Positions 55,723 to 64,000 of a stretch of 64,000 nucleotides of DNA are shown here, piece after piece. The translations under genes were made by a program, and so were the position numbers. This DNA is from Marinobacterium rhizophilum DSM 18822 (GTDB lineage: Bacteria; Pseudomonadota; Gammaproteobacteria; Pseudomonadales; Balneatricaceae), in contig NZ_KB899112.1 of assembly GCF_000378045.1 (NCBI RefSeq), positions 1-64,000 on the forward strand, written 5' to 3'. Positions within the stretch are counted from its first letter, which is position 1; each line of letters opens with the position of its first letter. The notes under the pieces are model-generated. The model did not search any database and was not told the origin of the DNA. It saw nothing but the letters and a program-made list of their open reading frames with translations.

Positions 55723-56085
55723 TCTTACTCGGCAAGAAGGCGCTCGGACCCGGGCGCCAGCGAGGCCGGCGACCCGGCGACCCGGCGACCCGGCGGTCCG
55801 GCGACCCGGCTGGGCGTGCTGTCAGACCCTTTCTCGGCGTGGCTTGCCCATCACAACAGGATACTCACCCGTCAAGGCCGGATCGGCGAAGCCCTCTTCT
55901 GAAGGTGCTGAATGCCCTGCGATTTCCGTCAGCGTGCAGGCTGCTGCCTGATGTTTTAACCGCCTCGGAAGCAAACATTTATTGGTATCTGAACGACCGA
56001 GGGGCAGCGTAGGTGAGGCCCCTTGCGGCATGGGTCTCCACGGGCCGGCAGTCATGCATATATTTGGTCTTTCGTTTTTTATAAA
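55723..56085. other. Non-coding region with short tandem repeat
   Basis: No gene seen. An 8-bp tandem repeat lies at 55771-55810. The promoter of kdgK and its KdgR-like box follow at 56086. Confidence 0.5.
55771..55810 (+). repeat. 8-bp tandem repeat (GACCCGGC)x5
   Basis: Five units in a row, the fourth changed to GGTCCGGC. A likely slippage-prone sequence just behind rhaK. Confidence 0.85.
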
Positions 56086-56102
56086 TTGAAACAACGTTTT
56101 AG
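56086..56102. promoter_or_regulatory. KdgR-box-like site upstream of kdgK
   Basis: TTGAAACAACGTTTTAG; 13 bases (TGAAACAACGTTT) are identical to the reverse complement of the site before kdgF. It fits the IclR-type KdgR box. Confidence 0.7.
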
Positions 56103-56224
56103 TTGTGTGATCATGGCGCTGTACCGGGACTCGTCGCGTGTCGACGCCAGCGGCCCGGATTTTTACAACCATCGCTGCGCAGTCTGTGCATCTGCTTCAA
56201 CACGTCAGACGGGGGAGTTCCAAG

Positions 56225-57175
56225 ATGACCACCAATGCCCTTCGAATCGCCAGTATCGGTGAATGCATGATCGAACTGGCGCCCCAGGGCGCAGATCAGT
56301 ATCGCCAGGGCTTCGCTGGCGACAGCTACAATACCGCCTACTATCTGCAGCGCCTGCTGGGGGATCGTGCCCGCGTCAGTTATGTCACGGCGCTGGGGGA
56401 CGATCGCATGAGCGAGGCCATGTGCCGGCACTTTGCCGACGCCGGTCTTGATACTGCGCTGGTGCGCCGGCTTCACGGGCGCCGTCCCGGTCTCTACATG
56501 ATCGAGAACGACAGCCAGGGGGAGCGAGTCTTTCATTACTGGCGCGACAGTTCAGCGGCCCGGGCGTTGCTGGATGGGCCCGGGGCGGACGAGATCCTGC
56601 AACGTCTGGCGGGGTTCGATGCCGTGTACCTGTCCGGTATCAGTCTTGCGATACTGCCCGAATCAGCCCGCGAGCGCCTGGTTGCCTGTCTGCGCAAGCG
56701 CAAGGGGCTGCTGGCGTTCGATCCGAATTTTCGGCCCGCCCTGTGGGGCATGAAGGAGCAGGCGTCCGTGGCGATGCACGCCGTGGTCGCCTGCGGTGCA
56801 ATAGTACTGACGACGCTGGACGACGAACGTATGTTGCACGGCTACGATCAGGCGGAGCAGGTGATCGAACACTGGCAGCAGCGGGGGGCCGTCGAGGTGG
56901 TGGTGAAACAGGGGGCGAAGGGCTGCATGATTGCGCAGGGCGATGCGCGACTCGAGGTAGCGGCACAGGCCGGGATCAGCCCGGTGGATACCACGGGCGC
57001 CGGCGACTCCTTCAATGCCGGTTACCTGGCTGGGCGTCTCGGTGGCTTGTCGGTGGCGCAAAGTGCCCGGCTGGCACACGAACTGGCGGGCACCGTGATT
57101 CAGCACCGGGGGGCCATCGTGCCGCAGGATGTCGCGTTGCCGGGTATCGCTGCGGCCTCCCAGGCAGGCATTTAG
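56225..57175 (+). CDS. kdgK: 2-dehydro-3-deoxygluconokinase (PfkB family)
   Basis: Phosphorylates 2-keto-3-deoxygluconate (KDG), the common product of pectin and alginate uronate breakdown. 316 residues. The PfkB ATP/anion hole DTTGAGDSFNAGYLAG is complete near the C-terminus; N-terminal SIGECMIELAPQG and the substrate-site YLQRLLGD segment fit KdgK. Start ATG 56225 is behind GGGGGAG; the frame is open to 56138. A single-gene unit with its own terminator. Confidence 0.9.
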   Translation: MTTNALRIASIGECMIELAPQGADQYRQGFAGDSYNTAYYLQRLLGDRARVSYVTALGDDRMSEAMCRHFADAGLDTALVRRLHGRRPGLYMIENDSQGERVFHYWRDSSAARALLDGPGADEILQRLAGFDAVYLSGISLAILPESARERLVACLRKRKGLLAFDPNFRPALWGMKEQASVAMHAVVACGAIVLTTLDDERMLHGYDQAEQVIEHWQQRGAVEVVVKQGAKGCMIAQGDARLEVAAQAGISPVDTTGAGDSFNAGYLAGRLGGLSVAQSARLAHELAGTVIQHRGAIVPQDVALPGIAAASQAGI

Positions 57176-57216
57176 CGCTTCAGGCTACTGGGAAAATTTT
57201 GACGCTGAACAGAATG

Positions 57217-57250
57217 AACCCTGCCGGTACGGGAGTACGGCAGGGTTTTT
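57217..57250 (+). terminator. Terminator of kdgK
   Basis: AACCCTGCCG pairs with CGGCAGGGTT; loop GTACGGGAGTA; T-run follows, 42 bp past the stop. Confidence 0.88.
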
Positions 57251-57311
57251 GGTGTATGGCTGGATAGTGCCGGAGCGCACCATGTTGCGCTCCTGGCCGG
57301 TTCGGTCTGTG

Positions 57312-58457
57312 TTAGCGGTACAGGTAGACCCGCAGGTATTCCGACAGGCAGAGTATGGCCATGGCCTGACCGTAGGGCATGGACGTCAGGGGAATGGTGC
57401 GGTAGTAATCCAGATCCTCACCCATGGCGGTGCCGAACGAGACCTGGGTCAGTTCGCCGTCCGGATTGATGTGGCTGATAACGCCCCGTACTGCCTTTTC
57501 GGCCAGCTGGGCATAGGACTTGTCGATGTAGCGCTTGCGCACGGCTTTCAGAATACCGTAGGCAAAGCCCGCCGTGGCCGAGGCTTCGAGATAGGAGTCG
57601 GGATCGTCGAGCAGGGTATGCCAGAGGCCCGACGCATGCTGGCACTTGGCCAGAGCCTCGACCTGGCTCTGCAGTACCTGGAGCAGGTAGCGGCGGGTGG
57701 CGTCGTGCTCCGGCAGATCAAGCAGCTCGATAAAATCCGGAATGGCGACCGTCAGCCAGCTATTACCGCGGGCCCAGCGGGCTTGGGCGAAATTGTGTTT
57801 GCCCTCAAAGGTCCAGCCGTGAAACCACAGGCCCGTTTCCCTATCCATCAGGTACTGGGTGTGCAGCAGAAACTGGTATTTGGCTTCTTCGACATATTCC
57901 GGACGGTTCAGCAGCTGGCCGATCTTGGCGAGCGGCAGGACGCTCATCATCAGGGTGTCGTCCCAGATCTGCTGGTGGTTTTCGCTGTTGTAGACGATAT
58001 GCTGCAAGGCACCCCGTTCGGTGCGAGGCATGTCGTACATCACCCATTCTGCCCAGGCTTCGAGGTAGGGCAGCCAGCTCTTGTTGCCTTCCTCCTCGTA
58101 GCGATAGGCAAGGGTCAGAAAGGGGCAGACCGTATTGATGTTCTTGGTCGCAAGCTCTTCTGACAGGCGCGCGCTGAACCAGTGGTCAATGATGTCCCGT
58201 GCCCGGGTGTCGTTGGTCTGTTCGTAATAGCGGTAAATGCCGTAAAGGCCGATGCCGTGGGTCCACTCCCAGCCCGCCCATCCCTTGGTGTCGATGGTGC
58301 GGCCATCGTCCAGGTGCAGTAGAAACTCACCGGTCTCGTCGGTAATGTTAACCAGGTTGTCGGTGATCTTTTGAATAAGCACCTTGAGCTGGTCGTAGCT
58401 TATAAAGAAATCGGGTTTGCACAATAAGGGGTTATCTTTAACGCTGAAGACTTTCAT
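57312..58457 (-). CDS. Glycoside hydrolase family 105 (unsaturated rhamnogalacturonyl/glucuronyl hydrolase)
   Basis: A 381-residue cytoplasmic enzyme without signal peptide, of the YteR/YesR type. It removes the unsaturated uronate made by rhamnogalacturonan lyases. Family segments: WEWTHGIGLYGIYRYY, IWDDTLMMSVLPLAKIG (with the catalytic Asp), LWFHGWTFEGKHNFAQ and ARGNSWLTVAIPDF. Product would be rhamnose plus an unsaturated uronate, which links this gene to both the rha locus and the kdg pathway. It is the last gene of the TRAP operon; ATG 58457 has AGGAG upstream. Confidence 0.9.
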   Translation of the reverse strand: MKVFSVKDNPLLCKPDFFISYDQLKVLIQKITDNLVNITDETGEFLLHLDDGRTIDTKGWAGWEWTHGIGLYGIYRYYEQTNDTRARDIIDHWFSARLSEELATKNINTVCPFLTLAYRYEEEGNKSWLPYLEAWAEWVMYDMPRTERGALQHIVYNSENHQQIWDDTLMMSVLPLAKIGQLLNRPEYVEEAKYQFLLHTQYLMDRETGLWFHGWTFEGKHNFAQARWARGNSWLTVAIPDFIELLDLPEHDATRRYLLQVLQSQVEALAKCQHASGLWHTLLDDPDSYLEASATAGFAYGILKAVRKRYIDKSYAQLAEKAVRGVISHINPDGELTQVSFGTAMGEDLDYYRTIPLTSMPYGQAMAILCLSEYLRVYLYR

Positions 58458-58568
58458 GGAAAATCTATCTCCTGCTGCAATGCGTTTTTGTTATGTATAT
58501 TCGGCGGTGACCCGGTTGCTGCAGTGCAGCCGGCAATACTGTTGGGTGCGATGTACGCAGGGGTGGTA

Positions 58569-59867
58569 TCAAACCCCAAACAGCTGTGGCAGAAACAGTG
58601 TCAATTGCGGGAAGTAGGTGACGATAAGCAGCACCAGTATAATGGCCAGGTAAAATGGCAATAAGGGTCTGATCAGGCTCTCAACCTTGACCTGCGCGAC
58701 ACTGGCACCGACGAACAGCCCCGAGCCTACCGGCGGGGTAATGGTGCCGATGGATAGGTTAAAGATCATGACAATGCCAAAATGGACCGGATCGACGCCC
58801 AACTGCGTGGCGATAGGCAGCAATATCGGTGTGAAAATCAGAATGGCCGGGCCAATATCCATAAAGGTGCCGATAATCAATAAAAATATATTGATGATCA
58901 GCAGAACGATGATTTGATTGTCCGATATGCCCAGAATGATTTCGCTGATCACGGCTGGCAGTCCACTGAATGCCATCGCGAATGACATGGCAGACGACGC
59001 GGCCAGCAGAAACATGATAATACCGGTCATGCGGACAGTAGACATCATGATAGCCGGCAGCTGGATAAGCCTGATCGAGCGATAAACCACCAGTGATAAA
59101 AAGCCGGTATAAAGTACGGCCACTGCCGAGGCTTCTATCGCCGTAAAGACACCCATGACAATGCCGCCAACCACGATAACGATCAGCAGCAGGCTTGGCA
59201 GCGCCTCGCGACAGATGTGCCAGGCCTGTTGTCGGGTTATTGCCGGCGCCATCGCATACTGATGGCGTTTGGCCACGATGTAGGCGACGATCATGCAGCC
59301 CAGCCCCCAGAGGATTCCGGCGACAGCGCCGCCCATGAACAGCGCCGCAATGGATGTACCGCCACTGACCAGCGCATAGATGATAAACGCCGTGGTCGGT
59401 GGAATAAGCATTCCGGTGGGGGCTGAGGCGATGTTGGCGGCCGCCGCAAAGGTACGCTGGTAGCCCTCCTTTTCACTCATCGGTACCATCACGCCGCCGA
59501 TAGAGGTGGAGGCCGCGATGGCCGAACCCGACACGGCGCCAAACATCATGTTGCCGACGATATTGGTATGGGTCAGCGACCCCGGTATTCTGCCGGAAAA
59601 CAGCTTGGCGAAATTGACCAGGCGCGTGGCAATACCGCCATTGTTCATAATCTCGCCGGAGAGAATGAAAAAGGGTACGGCCAGCAGCGCAAAGGTATCC
59701 AGACTCGAAACCATTTTTTGCGCGGTAATAAAAAGTGCTCTGTCCATCGGCATCATCAGCAGCATGGTAGCCGTGGAGGCGATAGCGATACAGATTCCGA
59801 TCGGAACACTTAGCAATAGCAGTACCGCGAAGGTCACAATCAGGGTCAAGCTTGCTTCAAGAACCAT
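58569..59867 (-). CDS. TRAP transporter large permease (DctM)
   Basis: A 432-residue inner-membrane permease with about 12 helices. FILSGEIMNNGGIATRLVNFA and the PPTTAFIIYALVSGGTS region are family features. It works with DctQ and the periplasmic binding protein, driven by the sodium gradient. It lies 4 bp after dctQ. The likely substrate is an (oligo)uronate, by context. Confidence 0.93.
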   Translation of the reverse strand: MVLEASLTLIVTFAVLLLLSVPIGICIAIASTATMLLMMPMDRALFITAQKMVSSLDTFALLAVPFFILSGEIMNNGGIATRLVNFAKLFSGRIPGSLTHTNIVGNMMFGAVSGSAIAASTSIGGVMVPMSEKEGYQRTFAAAANIASAPTGMLIPPTTAFIIYALVSGGTSIAALFMGGAVAGILWGLGCMIVAYIVAKRHQYAMAPAITRQQAWHICREALPSLLLIVIVVGGIVMGVFTAIEASAVAVLYTGFLSLVVYRSIRLIQLPAIMMSTVRMTGIIMFLLAASSAMSFAMAFSGLPAVISEIILGISDNQIIVLLIINIFLLIIGTFMDIGPAILIFTPILLPIATQLGVDPVHFGIVMIFNLSIGTITPPVGSGLFVGASVAQVKVESLIRPLLPFYLAIILVLLIVTYFPQLTLFLPQLFGV

Positions 59868-59871
59868 GTCG

Positions 59872-60354
59872 CTATACCTCGTGAACGCGATAGGTCCGGT
59901 ACAGGTCGAAAATATTGATCAGACTGTACAGAACAATGACGACGCCGGAGACAGGAAGCGCCGAGTAGATCAGTCCCATGGGAATCTGCAGCACCGGTGA
60001 TATCTGTGTCATTGAGATGGAAACGGCATGACCGCCCCCCATGATCAGAATAAAAACGGCAAACAGCAGAAATATCATCTGGAGGGCCATGCCCCATTTA
60101 AGCTGACCTGACAGCGGCAGCAGGTCAACGAACAGGCTCATCGATACATGCTGGCTTTTACCCGCCACATAGGCCGCGCCCATGATTGAAATCCAGATGA
60201 GAGCAAAACGCAGAAACTCCTCGGACAGGGTGCTGGGCGAGCCGAAAACATACCGGCTCGCCACCTGCCAAAGCGCCACTACCACCATTACTCCGAGTAA
60301 ACTGATACAAAAAAGTTGAAGCAGTCTGTCCAGAAAGGTACGCAGCCCGTGCAT
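59872..60354 (-). CDS. TRAP transporter small permease (DctQ)
   Basis: A 160-residue protein with four transmembrane helices; WQVASRYVFGSPSTLSEEFL and WISIMGAAYVAGKSQHVSM are typical DctQ segments. It lies between dctP and dctM in one operon. Confidence 0.92.
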   Translation of the reverse strand: MHGLRTFLDRLLQLFCISLLGVMVVVALWQVASRYVFGSPSTLSEEFLRFALIWISIMGAAYVAGKSQHVSMSLFVDLLPLSGQLKWGMALQMIFLLFAVFILIMGGGHAVSISMTQISPVLQIPMGLIYSALPVSGVVIVLYSLINIFDLYRTYRVHEV

Positions 60355-60364
60355 GGCAGTATCC

Positions 60365-61366
60365 TCAGTTCTGAGCGACCGAACGGATCTGCTGATACAG
60401 TTCGTATAGCGCCGGATTGGATTTCAATGCGTCATACATTGGCTGTACCGCCTGCTGGAACGGTGCGATGTCCACATCATAGAAGACGACGCCGAATTTC
60501 TCCTTGCTTTCCTGCTGTGCCTGCTCGATGGCCGTTTTCCAGGCCTGCTTCTCGAACTCAGTCGATTCCCGGGCCGCTTCGAACACCGCCTGACGTTCCG
60601 AATCGCTCAGTTGCGCCAGTGCCTGGGAGCTGATCAGGACCACATCAGGGATGCGGGTGTGGGTATCCATGGAGTAGTGCTTGGCGACCTCGGCATGACG
60701 CGCCACGGTGAGTGCGAACTCATTGTTTTCTGCGCCATCGAGGATGCCCTGCTGGATAGATGTATAGACTTCGGCCTGGCCCATGGCGACCGGTGCGGCG
60801 CCCAGCAGCTCCATCATCTTGATGGCGGTCTGGCTTTGCATGACCCGGATTTTAAGCCCTTTGAGGTCTTCCAGTGTTTTGATCGGCTTGGATTTGGTGT
60901 AAAAGCTGCGCTGTCCGGAGTCGTACCAGGTCAGCCCGACAAACCCCAGATCCTTGGTGGACTGGTAGACCCCGTCCATAATCTTCGGATCATCCATGAC
61001 CTGGTAGAAATGCTGCTCGCTGTCGAAAAGGTACGGCATCGAGAAAACGCCATAGACCGGTGCGAAGCTTTCCATCAAGCCACCGGAAACCTTGGTGATA
61101 TCGACGGCACCTGTCTGGGTCAGCTCCACAAGCTCGCGTTCGCCCCCCAGCTGGCTGTCCGGGAAATACATCACCTTGACCTCGCCATCGGTCTTTTCCT
61201 CAACCAGCTTGCCGAACAATGCCAGTGCGTCCTTGACCGGTTGGCTGTTGCTGGCGTAGGCAAGGCGCAGTGTGGTCTGGGCCGAGGCGTCGGCCGAAAA
61301 GAGGCCGCCGCAGGCAAGGGTAGTAACGAGACAGCAGGACAGCAGGGATTTAGTGATCGGTTTCAT
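60365..61366 (-). CDS. TRAP transporter substrate-binding protein (DctP)
   Basis: A 333-residue periplasmic protein with Sec signal peptide (LLSCCLVTTLACGGLFS, cleaved near ASA). The conserved DctP core DLKGLKIRVMQSQTAIKMME has the carboxylate-binding arginine. First gene of dctP-dctQ-dctM-GH105. Its promoter region contains a KdgR-box-like palindrome about 180 bp upstream, so uptake of unsaturated uronates is likely (inference). Confidence 0.92.
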   Translation of the reverse strand: MKPITKSLLSCCLVTTLACGGLFSADASAQTTLRLAYASNSQPVKDALALFGKLVEEKTDGEVKVMYFPDSQLGGERELVELTQTGAVDITKVSGGLMESFAPVYGVFSMPYLFDSEQHFYQVMDDPKIMDGVYQSTKDLGFVGLTWYDSGQRSFYTKSKPIKTLEDLKGLKIRVMQSQTAIKMMELLGAAPVAMGQAEVYTSIQQGILDGAENNEFALTVARHAEVAKHYSMDTHTRIPDVVLISSQALAQLSDSERQAVFEAARESTEFEKQAWKTAIEQAQQESKEKFGVVFYDVDIAPFQQAVQPMYDALKSNPALYELYQQIRSVAQN

Positions 61367-61734
61367 GGGTCAGTTTCCTCAATTTCTTAGTGTTATATCG
61401 AGAATCATGTGGCTTTATCTGGCTGGGGTCGACTCTTGGGCTTGCCTCTCCTTATCTGGTTCGACCTCTACGGGACGTTTGGAGTCTGTTCCGTGGGGCA
61501 GTGTCTGTGGGGATGTTGTGTTTTAGAAATGCTATTCCCTTATGGTTGAAACAGTATTTCATTTTTGTTTTATCAGTACAAGACCTTGTTGGATATGGCG
61601 CCAGTTCTTTTTGTTATAAAGATTGAAACAACCGCTATTGCACAATGCAGGGTCGGCAGCAATTGCATCAGAGTGTACTTGGCTCTTACAATGGCACGGT
61701 GTTCCATTTTAATTAAAACGAAGTGAGGCCGCTG
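61367..61734. promoter_or_regulatory. Divergent promoter region TRAP operon / kdgR
   Basis: 368 bp between dctP (minus) and the IclR regulator (plus). Contains the clear KdgR-box-like site at 61546 and a half-site (ATTGAAACAACC, 61622-61633). No gene here. Confidence 0.55.
61546..61562. promoter_or_regulatory. KdgR-box-like site upstream of the TRAP operon
   Basis: TTGAAACAGTATTTCAT: palindromic TGAAAC-AGT-ATTTCA core, similar to the sites before kdgK and kdgF. Confidence 0.65.
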
Positions 61735-62520
61735 ATGACTGCCGCAGACAAGACCCCGGAGTCCGTTTCGTCGGTGTTAAAGGTGTTCGGTATCCTGCAG
61801 ACGCTGGGCGACGAGAAAGAGATTGGTGTCACCGAGCTGTCGCAACGCGTGCTGATGTCCAAAAGTACCGTCTACCGATTCCTGCAGACGATGAAAACAC
61901 TTGGTTATGTAAAGCAGGAAGGCGAAAACGACAAGTATTCCCTGACCATGAAGTTGTTCGAGGTCGGGGCCAAGGCGTTGCAGAATGTCGACCTGATTCG
62001 CATTGCCGATGCCCAGATGCGGGAGCTGTCGAAACTGACGAAGGAGACGGTGCATCTCGGTGCCCTCGAAGAAGACAGCATCATCTATATCCACAAGATC
62101 GATTCGCTATACAGCCTGCGCATGTATTCGCGCATCGGCCGGCGCAATCCGCTGTACAGCACCGCCATCGGCAAGGTGCTGCTGGCCTGGCGGGACGAGA
62201 GCGAGGTGCGGGATATTCTTGCGGATGTGGAGTTCAAGAAGTTTACGACCAGAACGCTGGAGTCCGTCGACCAGCTGATGCCGGTGCTGGGACAGGTGCG
62301 TCAGCAGGGCTATGCCGAGGACAACCAGGAGATGGAAGAGGGCCTGCTGTGCGTGGCGGTACCGGTGTTTGACCGCTTTGGACAGGTGATTGCAGGGCTC
62401 AGCCTGTCATTCCCCATGATGCGCTACGACGAGAAGCAGCATGCTGACTATGTGGCGATGCTGCACCGGGCCGCCCGTGTGGTGTCCCAGCAGCTGGGCT
62501 ACGCGGAGTATCCCTTTTAA
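61735..62520 (+). CDS. kdgR: IclR-family regulator (KdgR-like)
   Basis: A 261-residue IclR repressor: N-terminal winged helix (VTELSQRVLMSKSTVYRFLQ) and the C-terminal IclR effector domain (YSRIGRRNPLYSTAIGKVLL). KdgR of enteric and Pseudomonas-like bacteria binds KDG and represses pectin genes. It is divergent from the TRAP operon and its probable boxes precede kdgK, dctP and kdgF. ATG 61735 has GAGG upstream; GTG 61723 is possible. Confidence 0.9.
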   Translation: MTAADKTPESVSSVLKVFGILQTLGDEKEIGVTELSQRVLMSKSTVYRFLQTMKTLGYVKQEGENDKYSLTMKLFEVGAKALQNVDLIRIADAQMRELSKLTKETVHLGALEEDSIIYIHKIDSLYSLRMYSRIGRRNPLYSTAIGKVLLAWRDESEVRDILADVEFKKFTTRTLESVDQLMPVLGQVRQQGYAEDNQEMEEGLLCVAVPVFDRFGQVIAGLSLSFPMMRYDEKQHADYVAMLHRAARVVSQQLGYAEYPF

Positions 62521-62704
62521 GGAACCGTATCGTTTCGATTCCTGCGCCGACCGGAACTGTCGCCGGCAGGTTGCCGGGCGAACGCCTGCTGGCAGCCTGT
62601 CGGACTTAACACTGATCTACTCGGCTAGGGCATCCTGCTTCACCCTGCATCCATGCAGTCGTACGGAAAAGCCGTTTCTTTTATGCGAAGAGGGGGCATT
62701 TTTC

Positions 62705-62805
62705 GTACTCTTTGATAGGACCACTTTTCACAAGCTACATCCCTGTAGCTTGCCCGGTGGGCAGCTATCGCTGTGTAAATCGGCAATCCTGCCGATGTAT
62801 CGCCT
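62705..62805 (+). repeat. Dispersed ~100-bp repeat (copy B)
   Basis: Reads CCTGTAGCTTGCCCGGTGGG and contains ATCGGCA-ATCC-TGCCGAT. Inverted relative to copy A at 36482-36590. Confidence 0.7.
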
Positions 62806-63260
62806 CAAAAGAGCTCAAAAACTGCCTCATTCAATCGTCGGGAAAAATTGAACGTGCAAACCCCGAAGGGGTGAAGCACATGGGTGTGCTGAACAATTCG
62901 GTTTTTCCTTCGCTACGGCCGACCAAGCGGCGCTATCGGACCCCTTGTCGCTGCACCCAGGGCTCTACACCCTTTGGTGCCGGGTGCTTAGTGTTGATAC
63001 CGTTCAGTGTCCTGGGTACGCACAAGCGCCACTGATCTTGTCCTATCCTCCGGCCGGTAGCGCTGAGCGGTCATTCTGTACTCAAGACTTCCTGGCTGTG
63101 CGTTGCCAGCTTCCCTCTGGCGGGTTTGTACCTGTTGTTTGGGCTGTCGGTCCTGCCTTGCTAACAGCGTCAGCGCTTTGGTGCCGGTGCGACGCCAGGC
63201 GCATCCAGGATATGAAGCCGAAATGCGCCTGCAAATCAAAAGAAACGACGGTCTCACAAA

Positions 63261-63280
63261 AAAGAAACGTTGTTTCATTA
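63261..63280. promoter_or_regulatory. KdgR-box-like site upstream of kdgF
   Basis: AAAGAAACGTTGTTTCATTA; reverse complement shares TGAAACAACGTTT with the kdgK site. About 100 bp before kdgF. Confidence 0.75.
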
Positions 63281-63380
63281 AGTGTTTTTGATGGCATAAT
63301 AAAGCTTCATCGGGGGAGAATGCGCTCAGATCGAGTTGCTTGACCCGCGGACCATTGACTGAATCACGAGGCAGAGCAGC

Positions 63381-63728
63381 ATGAACCGATTTTTTATCGA
63401 TGAAACCCAGGCCTGGGAAGAACTGGGCGGCGGCATTCGACGCAAACTTGTTTCCTGGACCGACTCGCTGATGGCCGTGCTGGTGGAGTTCGATGAAGGC
63501 GCCATCGGTGAGCCACATGCCCATGAACTGCATGATCAGATCGCCTACGTGATTAGGGGACGGTTCGAGGTGGAGGTCGCCGGTGAGCGGCGGGTACTGC
63601 AGGCGGGCGATGCATTCACGGCGCCCAAAAGTGACCGCCATGGCGTGGTTGCCCTCGAGGCTGGCAGTCGCCTGATGGACCTGTTCTCGCCGAAGCGGGA
63701 TGATTTCCTCGACAGCGGTGGCTACTGA
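63381..63728 (+). CDS. kdgF: KdgF-like cupin (unsaturated uronate linearisation)
   Basis: A 115-residue single-domain cupin. The metal-binding motif GEPHAHELHDQIAYVIRGR and the later HGVVALEAGSRL are present. KdgF converts 4,5-unsaturated uronate monomers from pectin or alginate to linear ketouronates. This joins the GH105 product to KdgK. It has its own KdgR-like operator and a terminator. Confidence 0.9.
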   Translation: MNRFFIDETQAWEELGGGIRRKLVSWTDSLMAVLVEFDEGAIGEPHAHELHDQIAYVIRGRFEVEVAGERRVLQAGDAFTAPKSDRHGVVALEAGSRLMDLFSPKRDDFLDSGGY

Positions 63729-63739
63729 GGGTGGTATTC

Positions 63740-63763
63740 GGCGCCCGTTCAGGGGCGCCTTTT
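63740..63763 (+). terminator. Terminator of kdgF
   Basis: GGCGCCC pairs with GGGCGCC around a short loop; TTTT follows, 12 bp past the stop. It also faces the convergent ABC gene. Confidence 0.8.
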
Positions 63764-63782
63764 AACCTGTTGCGTTGTCTGC

Positions 63783-64000
63783 TTAGGCGCAGTCCCGGTC
63801 GCGGCTCTTGTGCTGGCTGCAGCTGATCAGCATTCGGGTATAGGGATCGCTGGCTTCGCCACGGACCAGATCGTTGGTATCCAGCGTCTCGAGTACTTTG
63901 CCGTGTTGCATCACGGCTACACGTGAGCACAGGTGGGCCACCACGCCGAGGTCATGGGTGACCATCAGGTAGGTCAAGCCCTCGCGTTGTCGCAGGTCGG
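63783..64000 (-). CDS. Peptide-type ABC transporter ATP-binding protein (C-terminal part only)
   Basis: The frame runs to the right window edge, so only the last ~72 residues are seen. TYLMVTHDLGVVAHLCSRVA contains the H-loop, and the PYTRMLI-type tail is typical of dipeptide/oligopeptide/nickel importers (DppD/DppF family). Walker A and signature lie outside the window. Substrate unknown. Confidence 0.8.
   Translation of the reverse strand, partial: DLRQREGLTYLMVTHDLGVVAHLCSRVAVMQHGKVLETLDTNDLVRGEASDPYTRMLISCSQHKSRDRDCA

Larger units (their letters stand above)
62521..63380. other. 860-bp non-coding region with a dispersed repeat
   Basis: No convincing gene; a 217-codon minus frame (62988-63641) runs through kdgF as a shadow. 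Contains copy B of a dispersed repeat (62705-62805) and the kdgF operator and promoter at its right end. Confidence 0.55.

Noticed and set aside
57312-61366. TRAP transporter considered as a C4-dicarboxylate (DctPQM) system
   Set aside because: The operon ends in GH105 and is next to kdgR and kdgF with a KdgR-like box, so a uronate substrate is more likely.
62988-63641. 217-codon minus-strand frame over kdgF
   Set aside because: It overlaps kdgF antisense and has no family features.

Overview
The window reads as a GC-rich, free-living gammaproteobacterial chromosome. Several gene orders match Pseudomonas- or Oceanospirillales-like relatives: a mannitol/arabitol operon of the mtlK-mtlD-mtlY type, a glycolytic gap-pyk-eno-tpiA block and a KdgR-type pectin regulon. 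The exact genus cannot be named from the sequence alone. Many sugar and uronate pathways sit side by side, which suggests a plant- or algal-polysaccharide degrader.

Layout. (1) 1-7850: end of a polyol ABC-transporter operon (mtlK, polyol dehydrogenase mtlD, HAD phosphatase, transaldolase, transketolase, xylulokinase), which carries polyols into the pentose phosphate pathway. (2) 7894-12546: small housekeeping genes (DsbA-like protein, NAD(P)-binding reductase with a divergent LysR regulator, cyclic-nucleotide-binding protein, metallo-beta-lactamase-fold hydrolase, TetR regulator). (3) 12656-17345: RND efflux pair under the TetR regulator, with two visible operators, then a small monooxygenase-like protein. 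(4) 18301-23969: hypF-hypC-SIS-hypD-hypE, the Fe(CN)2CO assembly half of [NiFe]-hydrogenase maturation, with no hypA/hypB and no hydrogenase gene in view.

(5) 24051-33872 is an accessory region. Its first part (24.5-27.9 kb) is an array of three interleaved repeat families around one small gene. Its second part (28.46-30.95 kb) is AT-rich and looks like integron gene cassettes without an integrase: a near-textbook 59-bp attC site, further attC-like sites, and genes for two unknown proteins, a small membrane protein and a TOPRIM-domain protein. After these come a DUF2971 protein, a decayed REP-associated tyrosine transposase (RAYT) whose end sequence also occurs inside an attC, an HNH endonuclease and a DUF6429 protein between short direct repeats. 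(6) 34010-36310: a divergent LysR / YeiH-type exporter pair bracketed by two ~115-bp direct copies of a terminator-containing sequence.

(7) 36744-44674: a membrane-anchored unknown protein, an NCS2 purine/pyrimidine permease, and tpiA, eno, a previously uncalled 56-residue ORF, pyk and gap, all on the minus strand. (8) 44941-55722: a complete L-rhamnose locus of the Rhizobium type (rhaI, rhaD fusion, rhaR, rhaSTPQ, rhaU, rhaK), with two matching inverted operator-like sites in front of rhaR/rhaD. (9) 56225-63728: a pectin/rhamnogalacturonan module (kdgK, GH105 unsaturated glucuronyl hydrolase, TRAP transporter, IclR/KdgR regulator, kdgF). KdgR-box-like palindromes lie upstream of kdgK, the TRAP operon and kdgF, so these units are probably one regulon. 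The window ends inside a peptide-type ABC ATPase gene. No rRNA, tRNA or CRISPR array was found.
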